Positions 42,104-52,802 of a DNA stretch of 64,000 nucleotides are shown piece by piece. Each line of letters starts with the position of its first letter. Within the stretch, counting starts at the first letter, position 1. The stretch spans positions 19,145,527 through 19,209,526 of the forward strand of contig OY757916.1 in assembly GCA_963585895.1 (NCBI GenBank). The letters are read 5' to 3'. The stretch comes from Sepioteuthis lessoniana (lineage: Eukaryota > Mollusca > Cephalopoda > Myopsida > Loliginidae). Under the pieces are notes generated by a model that saw only the letters and a list, made by a program, of their open reading frames with translations, did no database searches and was not told where the DNA came from. The position numbers and the translations under genes were made by a program.

Positions 42104-42261
42104 TGATAATCTGCATCAAATTTCCATGACCAGAAATGTGTTAATGTGGTTAAAGATGTGGGAATGCAAAGACAGTCGATGAATTATCAATAAGTTTTGA
42201 AGATTTTTTTATTGCTAAAATTCATTTTCATATTTTTTTTAATATTCTTAGATTATAAAAC

Positions 42262-42499
42262 TTGATTTGTTTTTGTTTGGTTTGGTTTGGTTTCTTTCTT
42301 TGATTGGATATCAACTTTCAGGGCTTATTTAAAGCCAAAGCCATCTTTTAAAAACAACAGCAGTGATACTATTTGACCATGGCTAGAAAGGGGTAAAGGT
42401 ATTCATTCCTTTCCTATTAGTGAGCGTAATAGCGCGATTAGGGTTTGAAGTCGCCTACTACAATTTCCAGCTCTTTAGCTACAACACCACGGGAACTTT

Positions 42500-42500
<1 letters not shown>
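42262..42500 (-). mobile_element. SINE-B, copy 5
   Basis: Starts with TTGTTTGGTTTGGTTTGG, GGATATCAACTTTCAGGGCT (tail), AGCAGTGATACTATTTGACC, TGAGCGTAATAGCGCGATTA and ACAACACCACGGGAAC (head) on the plus strand, i.e. inverted. Confidence 0.85.

Positions 42501-42566
<66 letters not shown>
42500..42566. repeat. (GATA)n microsatellite
   Basis: About 16 perfect GATA units. Confidence 0.95.
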
Positions 42567-42667
42567 TTGATTTGGTTTCTTTGTTTGATGGCATAACAAC
42601 CGAATTGGTTTATCTAATTGTTTTATCGGATAGGTCTGACTTCCTCATAACCGATAGCCTATCGACA

Positions 42668-42962
42668 GCTGTCCATGCCTTTGCTTGTCACGTGTTGATG
42701 TCATCTCGAAAACCACCCAAATTAGAAGAAGCAGACCTGCGCAACACAGCTGGAAAAGTAAGGACGAACTCATAAGCGATGAATTCTTGTGGACCCCTTC
42801 ACACAGACGAGCAAGAGTTGGGCAACCAGCTAGAACCTATCTACAGCAGCTGTGCACTGATACAAGTTGTGGCCTAAAAAGCCTGCCGGGGGCAATGGAC
42901 GATAGAGACGAGTGACAAGAGTGGGTCAGGGAAATCTGTGCTAGTGGTACGACTTGATGAGG
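42668..42962 (+). mobile_element. LINE-A 3' end (copy A7)
   Basis: SRVDVISKTTQIRRSRPAQH then SWKSKDELISDEFLWTPSHR, RARVGQPARTYLQQLCTDT, PGAMDDRDE, stop; more diverged than the others. No clear (GAT)n tail. Confidence 0.8.
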
Positions 42963-42984
42963 ATTAGTCCTAAAGTGAAAGTGT

Positions 42985-43050
42985 GATGAGAGATCGAACT
43001 CGAACACGTTCGCCAACATACCACGGGGACTGCTCCTCACATATACTCTC
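42985..43050 (-). mobile_element. tRNA-like SINE head fragment
   Basis: Minus strand GGAGCAGTCCCCGTGGTATG and GTTCGAGTTCGATCTC (B-box-like). No tail identified. Confidence 0.45.
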
Positions 43051-43075
43051 AGATTATAAAACTTCAAGAACACTA

Positions 43076-43554
43076 AAGAAATTATTTCTTTGATATAATG
43101 CTTATATTTATTTCAGGCGATACTGTATGTCTAAGGTTAGATATTGTTTTGTTTAATTATTGTCATCTCAGTTTTATACATTCCCTACTTGCAACATTCA
43201 CAGGATAAGCGTTGAAACCTTTACCATATTCATTATTTATCATTTTATTTCATTTCAGATACTACGATGGTCGTTTTCTTTTATCTCAGCTACAATCACA
43301 AAGATGCGCTGGCCAGTCCAAATCCACAACTGACTAAGCCGGGTAAATACAATTAGCTCTCCGTGTACTAATTGGTTGCATAGAGAACAGTTATTGCTTT
43401 CGAGCTGATGTCTGTGGTTTTTACTTGTTTGTCAGTTTGTTTGGAGGGGTATTTGTTTGTGGGTTTTTTTTTTTTACATTTTAGAGACTGTTTTCATTTT
43501 TATGTGTAGATGGAGACTTCAGTTTATAACTCTCCAAAATTATGTTTGGATGGT
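43076..43554. other. Non-repetitive stretch with one possible exon
   Basis: No repeat from the rest of the window. Holds the exon candidate at 43259-43342. Confidence 0.5.
43259..43342 (+). CDS. Possible host internal exon (84 bp)
   Basis: Preceded by a pyrimidine-rich tract and CATTTCAG (43251-43258) and followed by GTAAAT. One frame is open through both splice sites and reads TTMVVFFYLSYNHKDALASP then NPQLTKPG; the ATG at 43266 has A at -3 and G at +4. The other two frames hold stops. I recognise no protein and no neighbouring exon, so this is only a candidate. Confidence 0.2.
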
Positions 43555-43740
43555 CCAGTAGGACAGATGGTGCAATGGGTATAGGCGTTTGGTTGAGAAG
43601 TGCTTCTTACTGAAATTAGTTGCAGGTTCAATCCCAACTACAGGTAAACAACAATGAATACTTACTTTAGCTCAACACTTGTACCCGCTTAGGGTTAACG
43701 AAATTAGAACAATCTACCTACCGTGGATTAAATAAAGAAT
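43555..43740 (+). mobile_element. tRNA-derived SINE (another family)
   Basis: GGTGCAATGGGTATAGGCGT (A-box-like) and GCAGGTTCAATCCCAACTAC (B box), followed by AGCTCAACACTTGTACCCGC and AGGGTTAACGAAATTAG. Single copy in the window; TSD not seen. Confidence 0.6.
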
Positions 43741-44079
43741 CGGGTTTAAATTTCTATGAAGGCTATCGAGTTTGGCAGGAAATACCGAAGGATGCATCAC
43801 CAGAAATTTTGAAAATTAAGCAATGAAGACAGAAGTACAAATACTCTAAGTGATAAAAGAATCTTTTCATATTCATATTTTTGTGTGTCGTTGAATAACG
43901 AAAGGACAGTTAAAACTATGGTCACCAGTTGTTCTGTAGTAATTAGTGGCAACCCCAACCCGCTATCAAAAATAATGGCCTTTGCTCTAATTTCTTCTTG
44001 AACTAGCAAGAATAACGAGTCCCTCCCTTATCTTAAAACTTCTCCGGCATTCTGAGCAAGTAGTTCCAGATTGTCGTCC
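43741..44079. other. Unassigned stretch
   Basis: AT-rich, no repeat or gene recognised. Confidence 0.5.
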
Positions 44080-44430
44080 TTAGAGAATAGATAGCTTAAA
44101 AGATACGGAGAGTGGTCCACATATTCTTGGGTTTTATCGCCATGTTGAATTACCGGTTCTGTCTTCCATCTTTTCGATGGAACTGGAATACGGTGAGTAT
44201 CCCCTGCAGAGACCGACACCCCGCCAAAAAATAGTATCTTGGTCACGATGCTAAACTGTATCTGGTAGAGAGGTTCTAGATCTGAAGTATGAATTATTCT
44301 TTGACGGCTATTACTCCTTAGTCCAAGCTGACCCCAAGTGTAAATCCTTGTTAGGGTCCCATCTATTGATCAGCTAGATCTAAAAGGTAGTATTAAATAG
44401 GATTACTTGGAACCATATAACTGTGCAAAT
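44080..44430 (+). mobile_element. Diverged element C core (C11)
   Basis: CCCCTGCAGAGACCGACACC, CACGATGCTAAACTGTATCT, GGTCCCATCTATTGATCAGC in core order, then one minisatellite unit. The variant resembles 36385-36590. Confidence 0.6.
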
Positions 44431-44640
44431 AAATCAGGTTTGGTTTGTTTTTATAACATATCAACCATTGTAGGTTATTTAATGCCAAATTCTCTTTATA
44501 CATAATTTAAGTAAATATGATTTGTAAGCGAATAGTTTATTTGTAACAATTTTAACAAGTTAGAGCTCATTTGTTTGCACACAGTTAAATGATTTCAAGC
44601 ATTCTATCCAACACCAATAGTTTTGTTCACTCCACTCACA

Positions 44641-44972
44641 GTATTTGTAGTATATCAAGTATTTAGGAGGTGTCCGTGGTGTAATGGTTAGCATCGTACG
44701 AAATGGACACGGCGACACGAGTTCAAATACTGAACGAGACTGATTGCATTTCACATAGCACTAATACCCTTGGGAATGGTATGAATCCAATAATTCTCCC
44801 TCCAGCTATGGGTAAATTGTAGGGCAGACTAGTTTCTTCAGCCGTGGTGAGGCGACTAGCCTAGGAGAAGCAAAACTCTGAATTCAAGCCTGTTAAACTC
44901 CGCTTAAAAACTGACATGTCATATCCTGCCCGAGCGGAGGGGTTGGTAAATATCGTATTTGTAGTATATCAA
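44641..44972 (+). mobile_element. SINE-A, copy 7, with 18-bp TSD
   Basis: Identical gtatttgtagtatatcaa at 44641-44658 and 44955-44972. SINE 44659-44954 starts about 11 bp before the usual GGTGTCCGTGGTGTAATGG and ends GGGGTTGGTAAATATC. Longest TSD for this family here. Confidence 0.95.
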
Positions 44973-45019
44973 TCCTTGTAGTTAAATTAATGCCAAATCT
45001 TATTTATGAACATTTATGT

Positions 45020-45023
45020 GTTT

Positions 45024-45064
<41 letters not shown>
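45020..45064. repeat. (TA)n microsatellite
   Basis: TA run left of SINE-F copy 3. Confidence 0.9.
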
Positions 45065-45067
45065 GCT

Positions 45068-45345
45068 CCCCTCCCGGGGGTGTTGAGCACTCTGGTGAAG
45101 GATTTAACGGCTGCCACTCGCGTAATGCAAAGCTCTTCTCATGAATTGAGCAAAATGTAAACAAACGAAAACTAAAACATTATGCGTTAAAATTCCTGAG
45201 CTGACGTATATCGCCTGTGGGCTGAGCGGTAAGATACTAAGTCTAACATAAAGTTGAGCGGGTTTCGATCCCAGCTTGTAGCGTCATGAGTGTCTGGCCA
45301 CACTGAAGTGTTGTGATACAATGAAACAGTATGTCTGTGGATGAT
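45068..45345 (+). mobile_element. SINE-F, copy 3
   Basis: Clearest copy: CCTGTGGGCTGAGCGGTAAG (A box) and GCGGGTTTCGATCCCAGC (B box) about 45 bp apart; upstream CCACTCGCGTAATGCAAAGC shared with copy 2. Flanked by TA runs on both sides (45020-45064, 45346-45372). Confidence 0.85.
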
Positions 45346-45540
45346 AATATATATATATATATATATATATATGATTTGTGAGATTATTTGATTTATTGGT
45401 ATATCAAACCTTAGTGGTTATTTAGTGTCAAATCTTGTTTGTACATACTTTTTAAGTGGATGTTTTATAGGTAACTTTTAAAAAAGATTGAGCTCATTTG
45501 TTTGCACACAGTTAAATGTTTTCAAGTATTGTAACTATTT

Positions 45541-45895
45541 ATGATATCTTCTAGATTTAGGTTGGCAACTATACGGTTAGTTTCACTATCCATACTTTCT
45601 ATATAATAGGATCTATTCAGGAATTTTGTTGATCCCTGAGCGTTGCATCAATTCATTCTTTTAGAAGACCTTGATCTTGATATTGAGGGGTCAGTATAGA
45701 ATTTGGCTGAGGGCATTTTGAGTGCGTTTCGTGATATTTCATTACTCCCTTTGGCATTCATATGTATTTTTCAAGGTTGGTCAACAAATAAGGATTATCA
45801 TCAAACAGGAATAGTCACTTGGAACTATAAACGTGTGTGTGAATTAATCGTATCATATTGGAATATCTAAAAACCATATCACTCTGTTAACGAGA
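45541..45895. other. Unassigned stretch
   Basis: No recognised gene or repeat. Confidence 0.5.
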
Positions 45896-46605
45896 CTTAG
45901 AATACACTAACCCTATCCCCTAAAAAGGAGTAAGACCCTCTAAATGAGTTAGACCGTCCAAAGGAGGTATTCTGAGTATGCTACTAAACTGCATCTGATG
46001 GTGAGGTTCCAGTTCTAATGATTGCGGAAAACCTCTTTATTGCCATTAATCCAAGGTCAGCTCTGACCGGGACTGGTAGTACCTATTTGGGTCTCATCTA
46101 TAGGTCAAATAGAACTGTTCAATCATTTACTTAGGAGTATATTTATTGGTTATTTGAAGCTATACTGTGGTGTGCAAATTATTTGTATTAAAAAAATATT
46201 TGATATTACATAACCGTGTGCACAGCCCAGTCGGCTGGGGCTGACCTGTATATGACATTAAATAATCTGATTTCGAAACTACAGTCTTGGAGATTTGGGG
46301 AATGTGGAATACCCTTTCATTGCCATTGCTCTCAGGTCCACTCTGTCCCGGAGTGGTAGCCCCTGAAAGGGTCCTATCTATGATTCAAATAGAACAAACT
46401 TTGGGCAAACAAATGATTGATGTTTAATTATGTGTGTTATATAGCAATACTTGAAACCATTTAACTATGCGCAAAAATATCAGGCTGGTTTAAAAATATT
46501 ATCGACAAAATGTATATATATATATAAACAGAATTTGCCATTTAATGACCAACAATGGTTGATATGCTATAAAACCCAACCAACCAAACCAAATCCTGTG
46601 CAAAA
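45896..46605 (+). mobile_element. Element C13, two cores and tail
   Basis: Diverged core 45905-46100, 5' start GCCCAGTCGGCTGGGGCTGA at 46225, second core to 46390, minisatellite, tail GCCATTTAATGACCAACAAT + GGTTGATATGC and AAACC repeats to 46600. Confidence 0.8.
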
Positions 46606-46607
46606 AT

Positions 46608-46836
46608 TGTTAAATAACAACTACACAAAAATATGTAAATATAAACACAATTCCCTAACCTCTTGGCGTAAAATAACCCATTACGGTTTAATATGCCGTT
46701 AACATCAATCAATCAATCTTAAGAGACAACTACACAAAAAATGTAAATATAAACATAAAATGAATGCAATTCTCTAACCTCTTGGCCTAGAATAACTCGA
46801 CACAGTTTGAAATGATGTCAAAATCAATCAATCGAT
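46608..46836 (+). repeat. Tail repeat J, two tandem copies
   Basis: AACTACACAAAAATATGTAA, CTAACCTCTTGGCGTAAAAT, AACCCATTACGGTTTAATAT, then AATCAATCAATC; repeated once from 46722 (CTTGGCCTAGAATAACTCG...) and again ending in AATC repeats. Confidence 0.85.
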
Positions 46837-46874
46837 CGTGGTTTGTTGCAGTTTATCTGATTTGGTGATAGTTT

Positions 46875-47112
46875 GTTTGCTCTGGTTTAGTTTCTTTGTT
46901 TAATGTCATATCAACCTTCGTGGGTTATTTAATGCCAAAGTCATTCTTGTAGAGTACTATTTAACCTATTGCTGGGGGAAATAAAGGGATACATACCTTT
47001 CCCTTGAGTATGAGTCTGAAAGGGAGCCTAATAGTGCGACTGGAGTTCAAACTCGCTTCATATGATATCGCAGTCCATCACGTTAACTACTACGCCACGG
47101 GGAATCCCTCAG
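46875..47112 (-). mobile_element. SINE-B, copy 6
   Basis: Inverted: TCATATCAACCTTCGTGGGT, TTATTTAATGCCAAAGTC (tail), TAGTGCGACTGGAGTTCAAA (B box), ACTACGCCACGGGGA (head). Confidence 0.9.
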
Positions 47113-47344
47113 GTGACAATTGAAAGTCGACCTGTGTCTCCTAGAGTTGATGGTGACCCGAGGTTTTCTACAGGTGTGACCAAAGGCATTTAGAATCCAT
47201 TGTTGATGGTTTTCTGTTGGAGATGCTCCACTCCTGTTATCTCTTTACTAAGACTTAATGAGGGAATTCGTAGAGGTCATGGTTTTACTACCGCAGGCAA
47301 AAATTATTGAATTAACACACCTAAAGGATATTCACCTTGTATTT
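47113..47344. other. Unassigned stretch
   Basis: No gene seen. Confidence 0.5.
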
Positions 47345-48078
47345 TTTTTTATATTTCTAATGTATTTATGTAGTAAAAATCATTTCTAATGCATTTTTAT
47401 ATTAAAAATCATTTCTAATACATTTTTATAGTAAAAATCCTTTCAAATACATTTTTATCGTAAATATCATTTCCAAAGCATTTTTATTGTAAAAATCATT
47501 TCAAATGCATTTTTATAGTAAAAGAAATCATTTCCAATGCATTTTATAGTAAAAATTATTACTGAGGCATTTTTATACTAAAAATCAATTGTAATGCATT
47601 TTTATAGTAAAAAGATCATTTCCAATGCATTTTTATAGTCAAAATCATTTGTAATACATTTTTATGTAAAAATCATTTCCAATGCATTTTTATAGTAAAA
47701 TCATTTCTAAAGCATTTTTATAGTAAAAATCATTTCTTATACATTTTTATTGTAAGTATCATTTCCAATGCATTTTTGTTGTAAAAATCATTTCTAACGA
47801 ATTTTATTTTTAAAAAAAAACATTTCTAACGTATGTTATAGAAAAAATTATTTCTCTTGCCTTTTATTTTGACAAAAACCTTTCTAATACATTTTATAGT
47901 AAAAATTACTTCTCGTGCATTTTTATAGTAACAACGTTTCTAATGCATTTTATTTTACAAAAACATTTTTAATCTATTTTAATAGTAAAAAATAATTTCT
48001 AATGCATCTTATTTTTAAAAAATCGTTTCTAATATATTTTATAGTCAAAAATCATTTCTAATGCATTTTTATAGTAAG
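47345..48078. repeat. 29-bp satellite, about 25 units
   Basis: Unit ATTTCTAATGCATTTTTATA + GTAAAAATC, varying from 26 to 32 bp and quite diverged, running ~730 bp. Not related to the element C minisatellite. Confidence 0.95.
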
Positions 48079-49636
48079 ATCTCCGATCTCGCTCGTTGAA
48101 CATTGTGTCACTTTCAGACATGATAGAAAGCTCCTATCGCTCTTGGGATTTGTACAGAACTGGCCAACTAGTTGATAGTCTGCAACAAAAAAAAGAAAAC
48201 CGGTTTTCATTAAACGGAAATGGAATCATGTCGTCTTTTCTTGGGCGACAATTTTATCGTTCCACCCTGTAGATCTTATTTCGTGGATGAAACTTTCTCA
48301 TGGAACATTTTTTAATTCCAACCACAAATTTCAGTTTGATTTTGTTGTATCGTGGTAAGGAAAAGATACATAGGGAAATAGTTAATAGTTTATTAACTGA
48401 AGTGGTACAGTCCGACTAGTATTATAAGTCTCGTGCTGTTGATGTTACGTCCGAAGTTGGTCTTACTACTGACCGACGTCTTTCTGTGTGCTTCAGAAAC
48501 ACGACGTACGAGCCACTATACAACAGACTTAGATTTGGACTTTTCCTTGGCTGTATCATTGATTTTCTATGCCATTTCGGAATAAAAGCTTTAATCCCTA
48601 TAGTTTAGCGGCAAGATACTTTATCGTCTTGAAAAACGACTTCACCATCACCAAACTTATTTTCTATTAATTGAATGAGAAAATTACTTAATGAAATTAA
48701 CTTTTATTAAATATAAAATCAAATCTTTAGCTAAATAAATAAATAAAACCGAATTGAACATCATCTAATTGAGCTAATTCCATCGTTTTTGCCAAAAGTA
48801 GTAATTTATTTAAAACAAGAAAAAATAATCAATTTCTTTCGAATCGAGTTGAAAATAATCCAACCCAAAATAGGAAAAAAGTAATACACCCAAAAGAAGC
48901 TTGAAATAAGCATTGACTTAGAATTCAGCGTCAGATGTTTAAAAAAATAATTCAATAACATGAATATTTCGCAATGAAAACAAGATAACAACAATGACAG
49001 GAGAGAGAGAATGTCCATGATGATGATGATGATGATCTTAACTTCAAATGGCTTTAAAAATTGGTGGGGAAGTTGGTTTAGAGAATAAACAAGTATAAAG
49101 AATGAAAATAAAGAATATATTCAACTCAGAAATGTATTTACCATGATTTTTTAACGGTTTTAGCTAAGATATCTCAGATGCGTAGACTGATGTCTCTATC
49201 AGCACCAGTTTCTTAAAATTCTGTTATTTATATATTTTATTCTATATATTCGCAAGACCTTGTATATTTCATCAACTAGCTGAAAATCTGTATTATCGGT
49301 AGGATTTAACATCAGATTATAGTTTTCTGAGGATTTATAATTTAATAAACATGCTCAAGAGAATAACATTTATAGCTCCCTGATGACCACTACCTATGCT
49401 ACAAAACGATTTCTTTTTTTAGTTTTGATATTCCGATGACCAGAAAATAGTGATAGAAAATAATTATAGAGAAAATTTGACTCGATCTTCATTTTATAAA
49501 CAAAAAAGAATTTAGATTCAGGCCTTGTCAATTTGACAGACAAAAAGTAAGGTTCCAGTTTAGCATCATACTTTGACGTAATTACCTCAACCCACTTTGA
49601 ACTCTGGAGAGCGGAAGTACTGAACAATTACTGCAG
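48079..49636. other. Unassigned AT-rich DNA
   Basis: About 1.5 kb without recognised gene or repeat; (GAT)n at 49018-49036. Small frames here show no family motif. Confidence 0.6.
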
Positions 49637-49835
49637 CGTTATTTACAGGTGACAGGTCAAATATCATGATTACTATAGCAAGCCTGGGAAATGGAAATCA
49701 AGTAGAATGCAGTGATACAACTTTTTGCAGTTAAATTCGAGCTTTCGATAAGTAAAATCGAATAATTGGGTCTTAAGCGAAACTACTTTTTTTCATTGAC
49801 TAGCCGAAGCCACGCCATGCTTTTTGTTTATTTGT
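49637..49835 (+). repeat. Duplicated block, copy 1
   Basis: GTTATTTACAGGTGACAGGT, GCAGTTAAATTCGAGCTTTC, TTGACTAGCCGAAGCCACGC; matches 51304-51745 with modest divergence. Confidence 0.85.
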
Positions 49836-49904
49836 TTTGTGATAAGTCCAAAATAGGAAAGGAAGATATGACATCTTGAAATAAACGTAGATGTGAGTTT
49901 TAGA

Positions 49905-50345
49905 GGGTGGTGTTTTTTGGTTTTTGTTTTTCGTTTTATGTTTTTGTTTGTTTTTTGTTTTTTGGGGAGGGTTGGGTTTGTTTTTTGGTTTTTGTTTTTC
50001 GTTTTATGTTTTTTTTTTTTTTTTTTTTTGGGGGAGGGTTGGGTTTGTTTTTTGGTTTTTGTTTTTCGTTTTATGTTTTTGTTTTTTTTTTGTTTTTTGG
50101 GGAGGGTTGGGTTTGTTTTTTGGTTTTTGTTTTTCGTTTTATGTTTTTGTTTTTTTTTTGTTTTTTGGGGAGGGTTGGGTTTGTTTTTTGGTTTTTGTTT
50201 TTCGTTTTATGTTTTTGTTTTTTTTTTTGTTGTTTTTTGGGGAGGGTTGGGTTTGTTTTTTGGTTTTTGTTTTTCGTTTTATGTTTTTATTTATTTTTGT
50301 TTTTTGGGGAGGGTTGGGTTTGTTTTTTGGTTTTTGGTTTTTTTT
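49905..50345 (+). repeat. ~65-bp G/T-only minisatellite
   Basis: Seven units of GGGGAGGGTTGGGTTTG + TTTTTTGGTTTTTGTTTTTC + GTTTTATGTTTTTG and a T run of varying length. The plus strand is nearly free of C. Hydrophobic F/W/G/V frames on all three readings are by-products. Confidence 0.95.
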
Positions 50346-50554
50346 AATATGTGAACGGCGTTTCTGTAGTTTCCTTCCGCCATCGAGGTCTACATCGAGA
50401 CTGCTTTGTGAAAAGCTTTACTTCATTTTAATACAACACTTAAATCGAAACCCTCATAAAAAATTTTTAAAAGGGTTGTCGTTTTTTAAGAACTTATGGG
50501 TAAAATCTTGCAAACTGGCAATCCTAGGAAATTTGGGGGCTTCATTTTCTTTTT

Positions 50555-50975
50555 ATCAACATCCATTTCTTTCTTTCTTTCTTTCTTTCTTTCCCCGGAG
50601 ATTCTTTCTTTCTTTCTTTCTTTTTCCAATGATTCCTTGTTTCTTCTTTTTTCTTTCTCCCAAGAATCTTTCTCTCTTCAAAAACTCTTTGTTTCTTTCT
50701 TTCTCTAAGATTCATTATTTCTTTCTCTTTTCTTTCTCCTAAGAATCTTTCTTTCTTTCTATCTTTTTCTTTATCTTAAGAATATTCTTTCTTTCTTTCT
50801 TTTTTCTTTCTTCCAAGATTCTTTCTTTCTATTTTCTTTCTCCAAAGAATATTTCTTCCTTTCTTTTTTTCTTTTTTTCTTTCTCCGAAGAACCTTTCTT
50901 TCTCTCTTTTTTCTTTCTCCGAAAAATATTTCTTTCTTTCTTACCTCTAAGAATATTTCTTTCTGTTTTTCTTTT
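50555..50975 (+). repeat. Polypyrimidine (CTTT)n-based minisatellite
   Basis: ~420 bp of TTTC repeats broken by CAAGAATC / CTAAGAAT words at 40-60 bp spacing. Pyrimidine share on the plus strand is very high. Confidence 0.9.
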
Positions 50976-51303
50976 CTTACGTGTTTGAAGAGTACAACTC
51001 ACAAGATCATTCTACAATATTTTCTATAACTTTGTGTTGTTTTTTTTTAATATCTTCTTTTACATTAGGTTAATACATTATATTTTCCTCAACATTGGGT
51101 AAATTATACCACAATATTTTCCTCTCCCTGGCTTGGAAAAATTATACATCTAATTTAGATAATTTAATCTAATTTATTAAAGGTATATTTTATAAAGCCA
51201 AAACGTCCAGCTATTAAAAAAAATGTTTTGTGTCTTATCTTTTGCCAATGGCATAATTTTTGTCAGGAGTTGTAAAATCGCCAGCAAGATCATTTTCATA
51301 TGT
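50976..51303. other. AT-rich unassigned stretch
   Basis: Nothing recognised. Confidence 0.5.
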
Positions 51304-51745
51304 TATTTACAGGTGACAGGTCAAATATTATAATTAGTATAGCAACACTGAGAAATGAAAATAACGTTTGTTTGTTTAATGGCATATCAACCTTCGTGGG
51401 TTATTTAATGCCAAAGCCATCCTTCCAGAAGAACAGCAGTGATACTATTTAACCCATAACTGGGAGGATAAGGCGGGGGATTCATATCTTTTCCAAGGAT
51501 ATTCATCCGAAAGTGAACGTACTAGCGCGACTGGGATTCGAACTCGCTTACTACGATTCCGCAGTCAAGTGCTTTAACCATTACACCACGAAGACACCCC
51601 CTTGATATATCTTGTGCTACAACAACTAGCAGTTAAATTCGAGCTTTCGAAAAGTAAAATCGAATTATTGAGAATTAAGTGAAACTACCTCTTCTTTTTT
51701 TCTTTGACTAGCCAAAGCCACGCTATGTTTTTTGTTTGTTAACAT
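51304..51745 (+). repeat. Duplicated block, copy 2, with SINE-B inside
   Basis: GTTATTTACAGGTGACAGGT to ~51360, SINE-B (51363-51600), then CTAGCAGTTAAATTCGAGC to the CCACGCTATG end. The SINE is absent from copy 1. Confidence 0.85.
51363..51602 (-). mobile_element. SINE-B, copy 7
   Basis: Inverted: GGCATATCAACCTTCGTGGG, TTATTTAATGCCAAAGCC (tail), ACTATTTAACCCATAACTGG, TAGCGCGACTGGGATTCGAA (B box), TTACACCACGAAGACACCCC (head). Confidence 0.95.
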
Positions 51746-51889
51746 ATGGAAATTTGATATCTCTGTTAAAATAGGAATTCTTCTAAGTTGTAGCCATGTC
51801 ATTACTACTATATGGTTGCATCACTTGAGCTCTAACAAAACGCTTGAAAGAAGAACTAGCTGAGAACTATCCAAAGATGAAGCTTTTGT

Positions 51890-52075
51890 TTGTTTTTGGG
51901 GGGTAAATTAGTTTTTGTTTTTTGTTGTTTTGTTTTTGTTTTGTTTTTTTTTTTTGTAGGGTGTTGTTTTGTTTTGTTTTGTTTTTGTTTTTTGTTTTAT
52001 TTTGTTTTTTGCATGATTGAAAATTGCAACCCTGAAAATTAGTATAGAAAAAAAAAACAACTCCGAAATAAAAAA
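51890..52075. repeat. Low-complexity TTTTG/poly-A tract
   Basis: TTTTGTTTTG repeats on the plus strand, then an A-rich run at 52048-52080. The 70-79 codon minus-strand frames here (K/Q/N-rich) are artefacts. Confidence 0.85.
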
Positions 52076-52080
52076 AAAAA

Positions 52081-52800
52081 TAATGTCGCAACGGTGCCGG
52101 ATACAACAGCTAGTTATCAATAATTATTTTTATACTAAAAGAAAATTTGCGAAACGGATACCCACTTTGCTTCAATTGTGAAAAATTCTGCTGTATAGAT
52201 GCTGTCTATTTTCGGCTTCACATAGATTTAATTTCTTGGCGACTTTTGGGAGACTCTGAATAAAAATGAAATCCTGTTGATAATGGCGATGATAAATTTT
52301 AGAATAGGAAAGTAACCCAATGTCATCACATATCTACAACACGGTTGAATTCTGATTGAAACGATTCGCCTTTGTCTGCTTGCGCTTTGCCAAGTGTTTG
52401 ATGCAATAATCCGTTTTCTGATCGAGAGTCCAGATTGCCTAATGGAAACGGCAGTTTATCTGATTCCAAGAAATGAGGGCATCTATAGGCTCCCGCAAAT
52501 TCTCCGCAATATACATAGATACTTAACCGCGCATAATTTATATTAGATGTCTCTGGCCTCTATTACAAGAAGGGAGAAATCTAAAATAAGGTTTAAACTC
52601 TTGAAGAATCCAGGGAAAATCATACACAGGGGATGACAAAAAATGAAAAAGTAATGATTCCAATTTGGAATGCCAACGGAATATATATGGCCCTAAGCAA
52701 ATTATAAACGCTGACAAAGAAATAAGGGGAAAAATATATCCGGCATAGGACTGAAAGTAACTTATTTCAAATAAGGTTTTAACTCATTGGTCCAAAATAA
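52081..52800. other. Unassigned stretch
   Basis: ~720 bp, no ORF or repeat recognised. Confidence 0.55.
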
Positions 52801-52802
52801 AT

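Larger units (their letters stand above)
44435..45540 (-). mobile_element. Element C12 fragments holding SINE-A and SINE-F
   Basis: Terminus GGTTTGGTTTGTTTTTATAAC / CATTGTAGGTTATTTAATGCC at 44440-44510, minisatellite to 44640, second terminus piece at 44955-45020, third at 45373-45540. SINE-A, TA runs and SINE-F separate them. Confidence 0.65.

Noticed and set aside
48595-48665. tRNA-like word TATAGTTTAGCGGCAAGATAC
   Set aside because: A-box-like only; no B box or acceptor pairing found.
49893-50742. Open frames of 146-272 codons, very hydrophobic
   Set aside because: All plus-strand frames of the G/T minisatellite are open because it lacks stop words; the residues just mirror the repeat.
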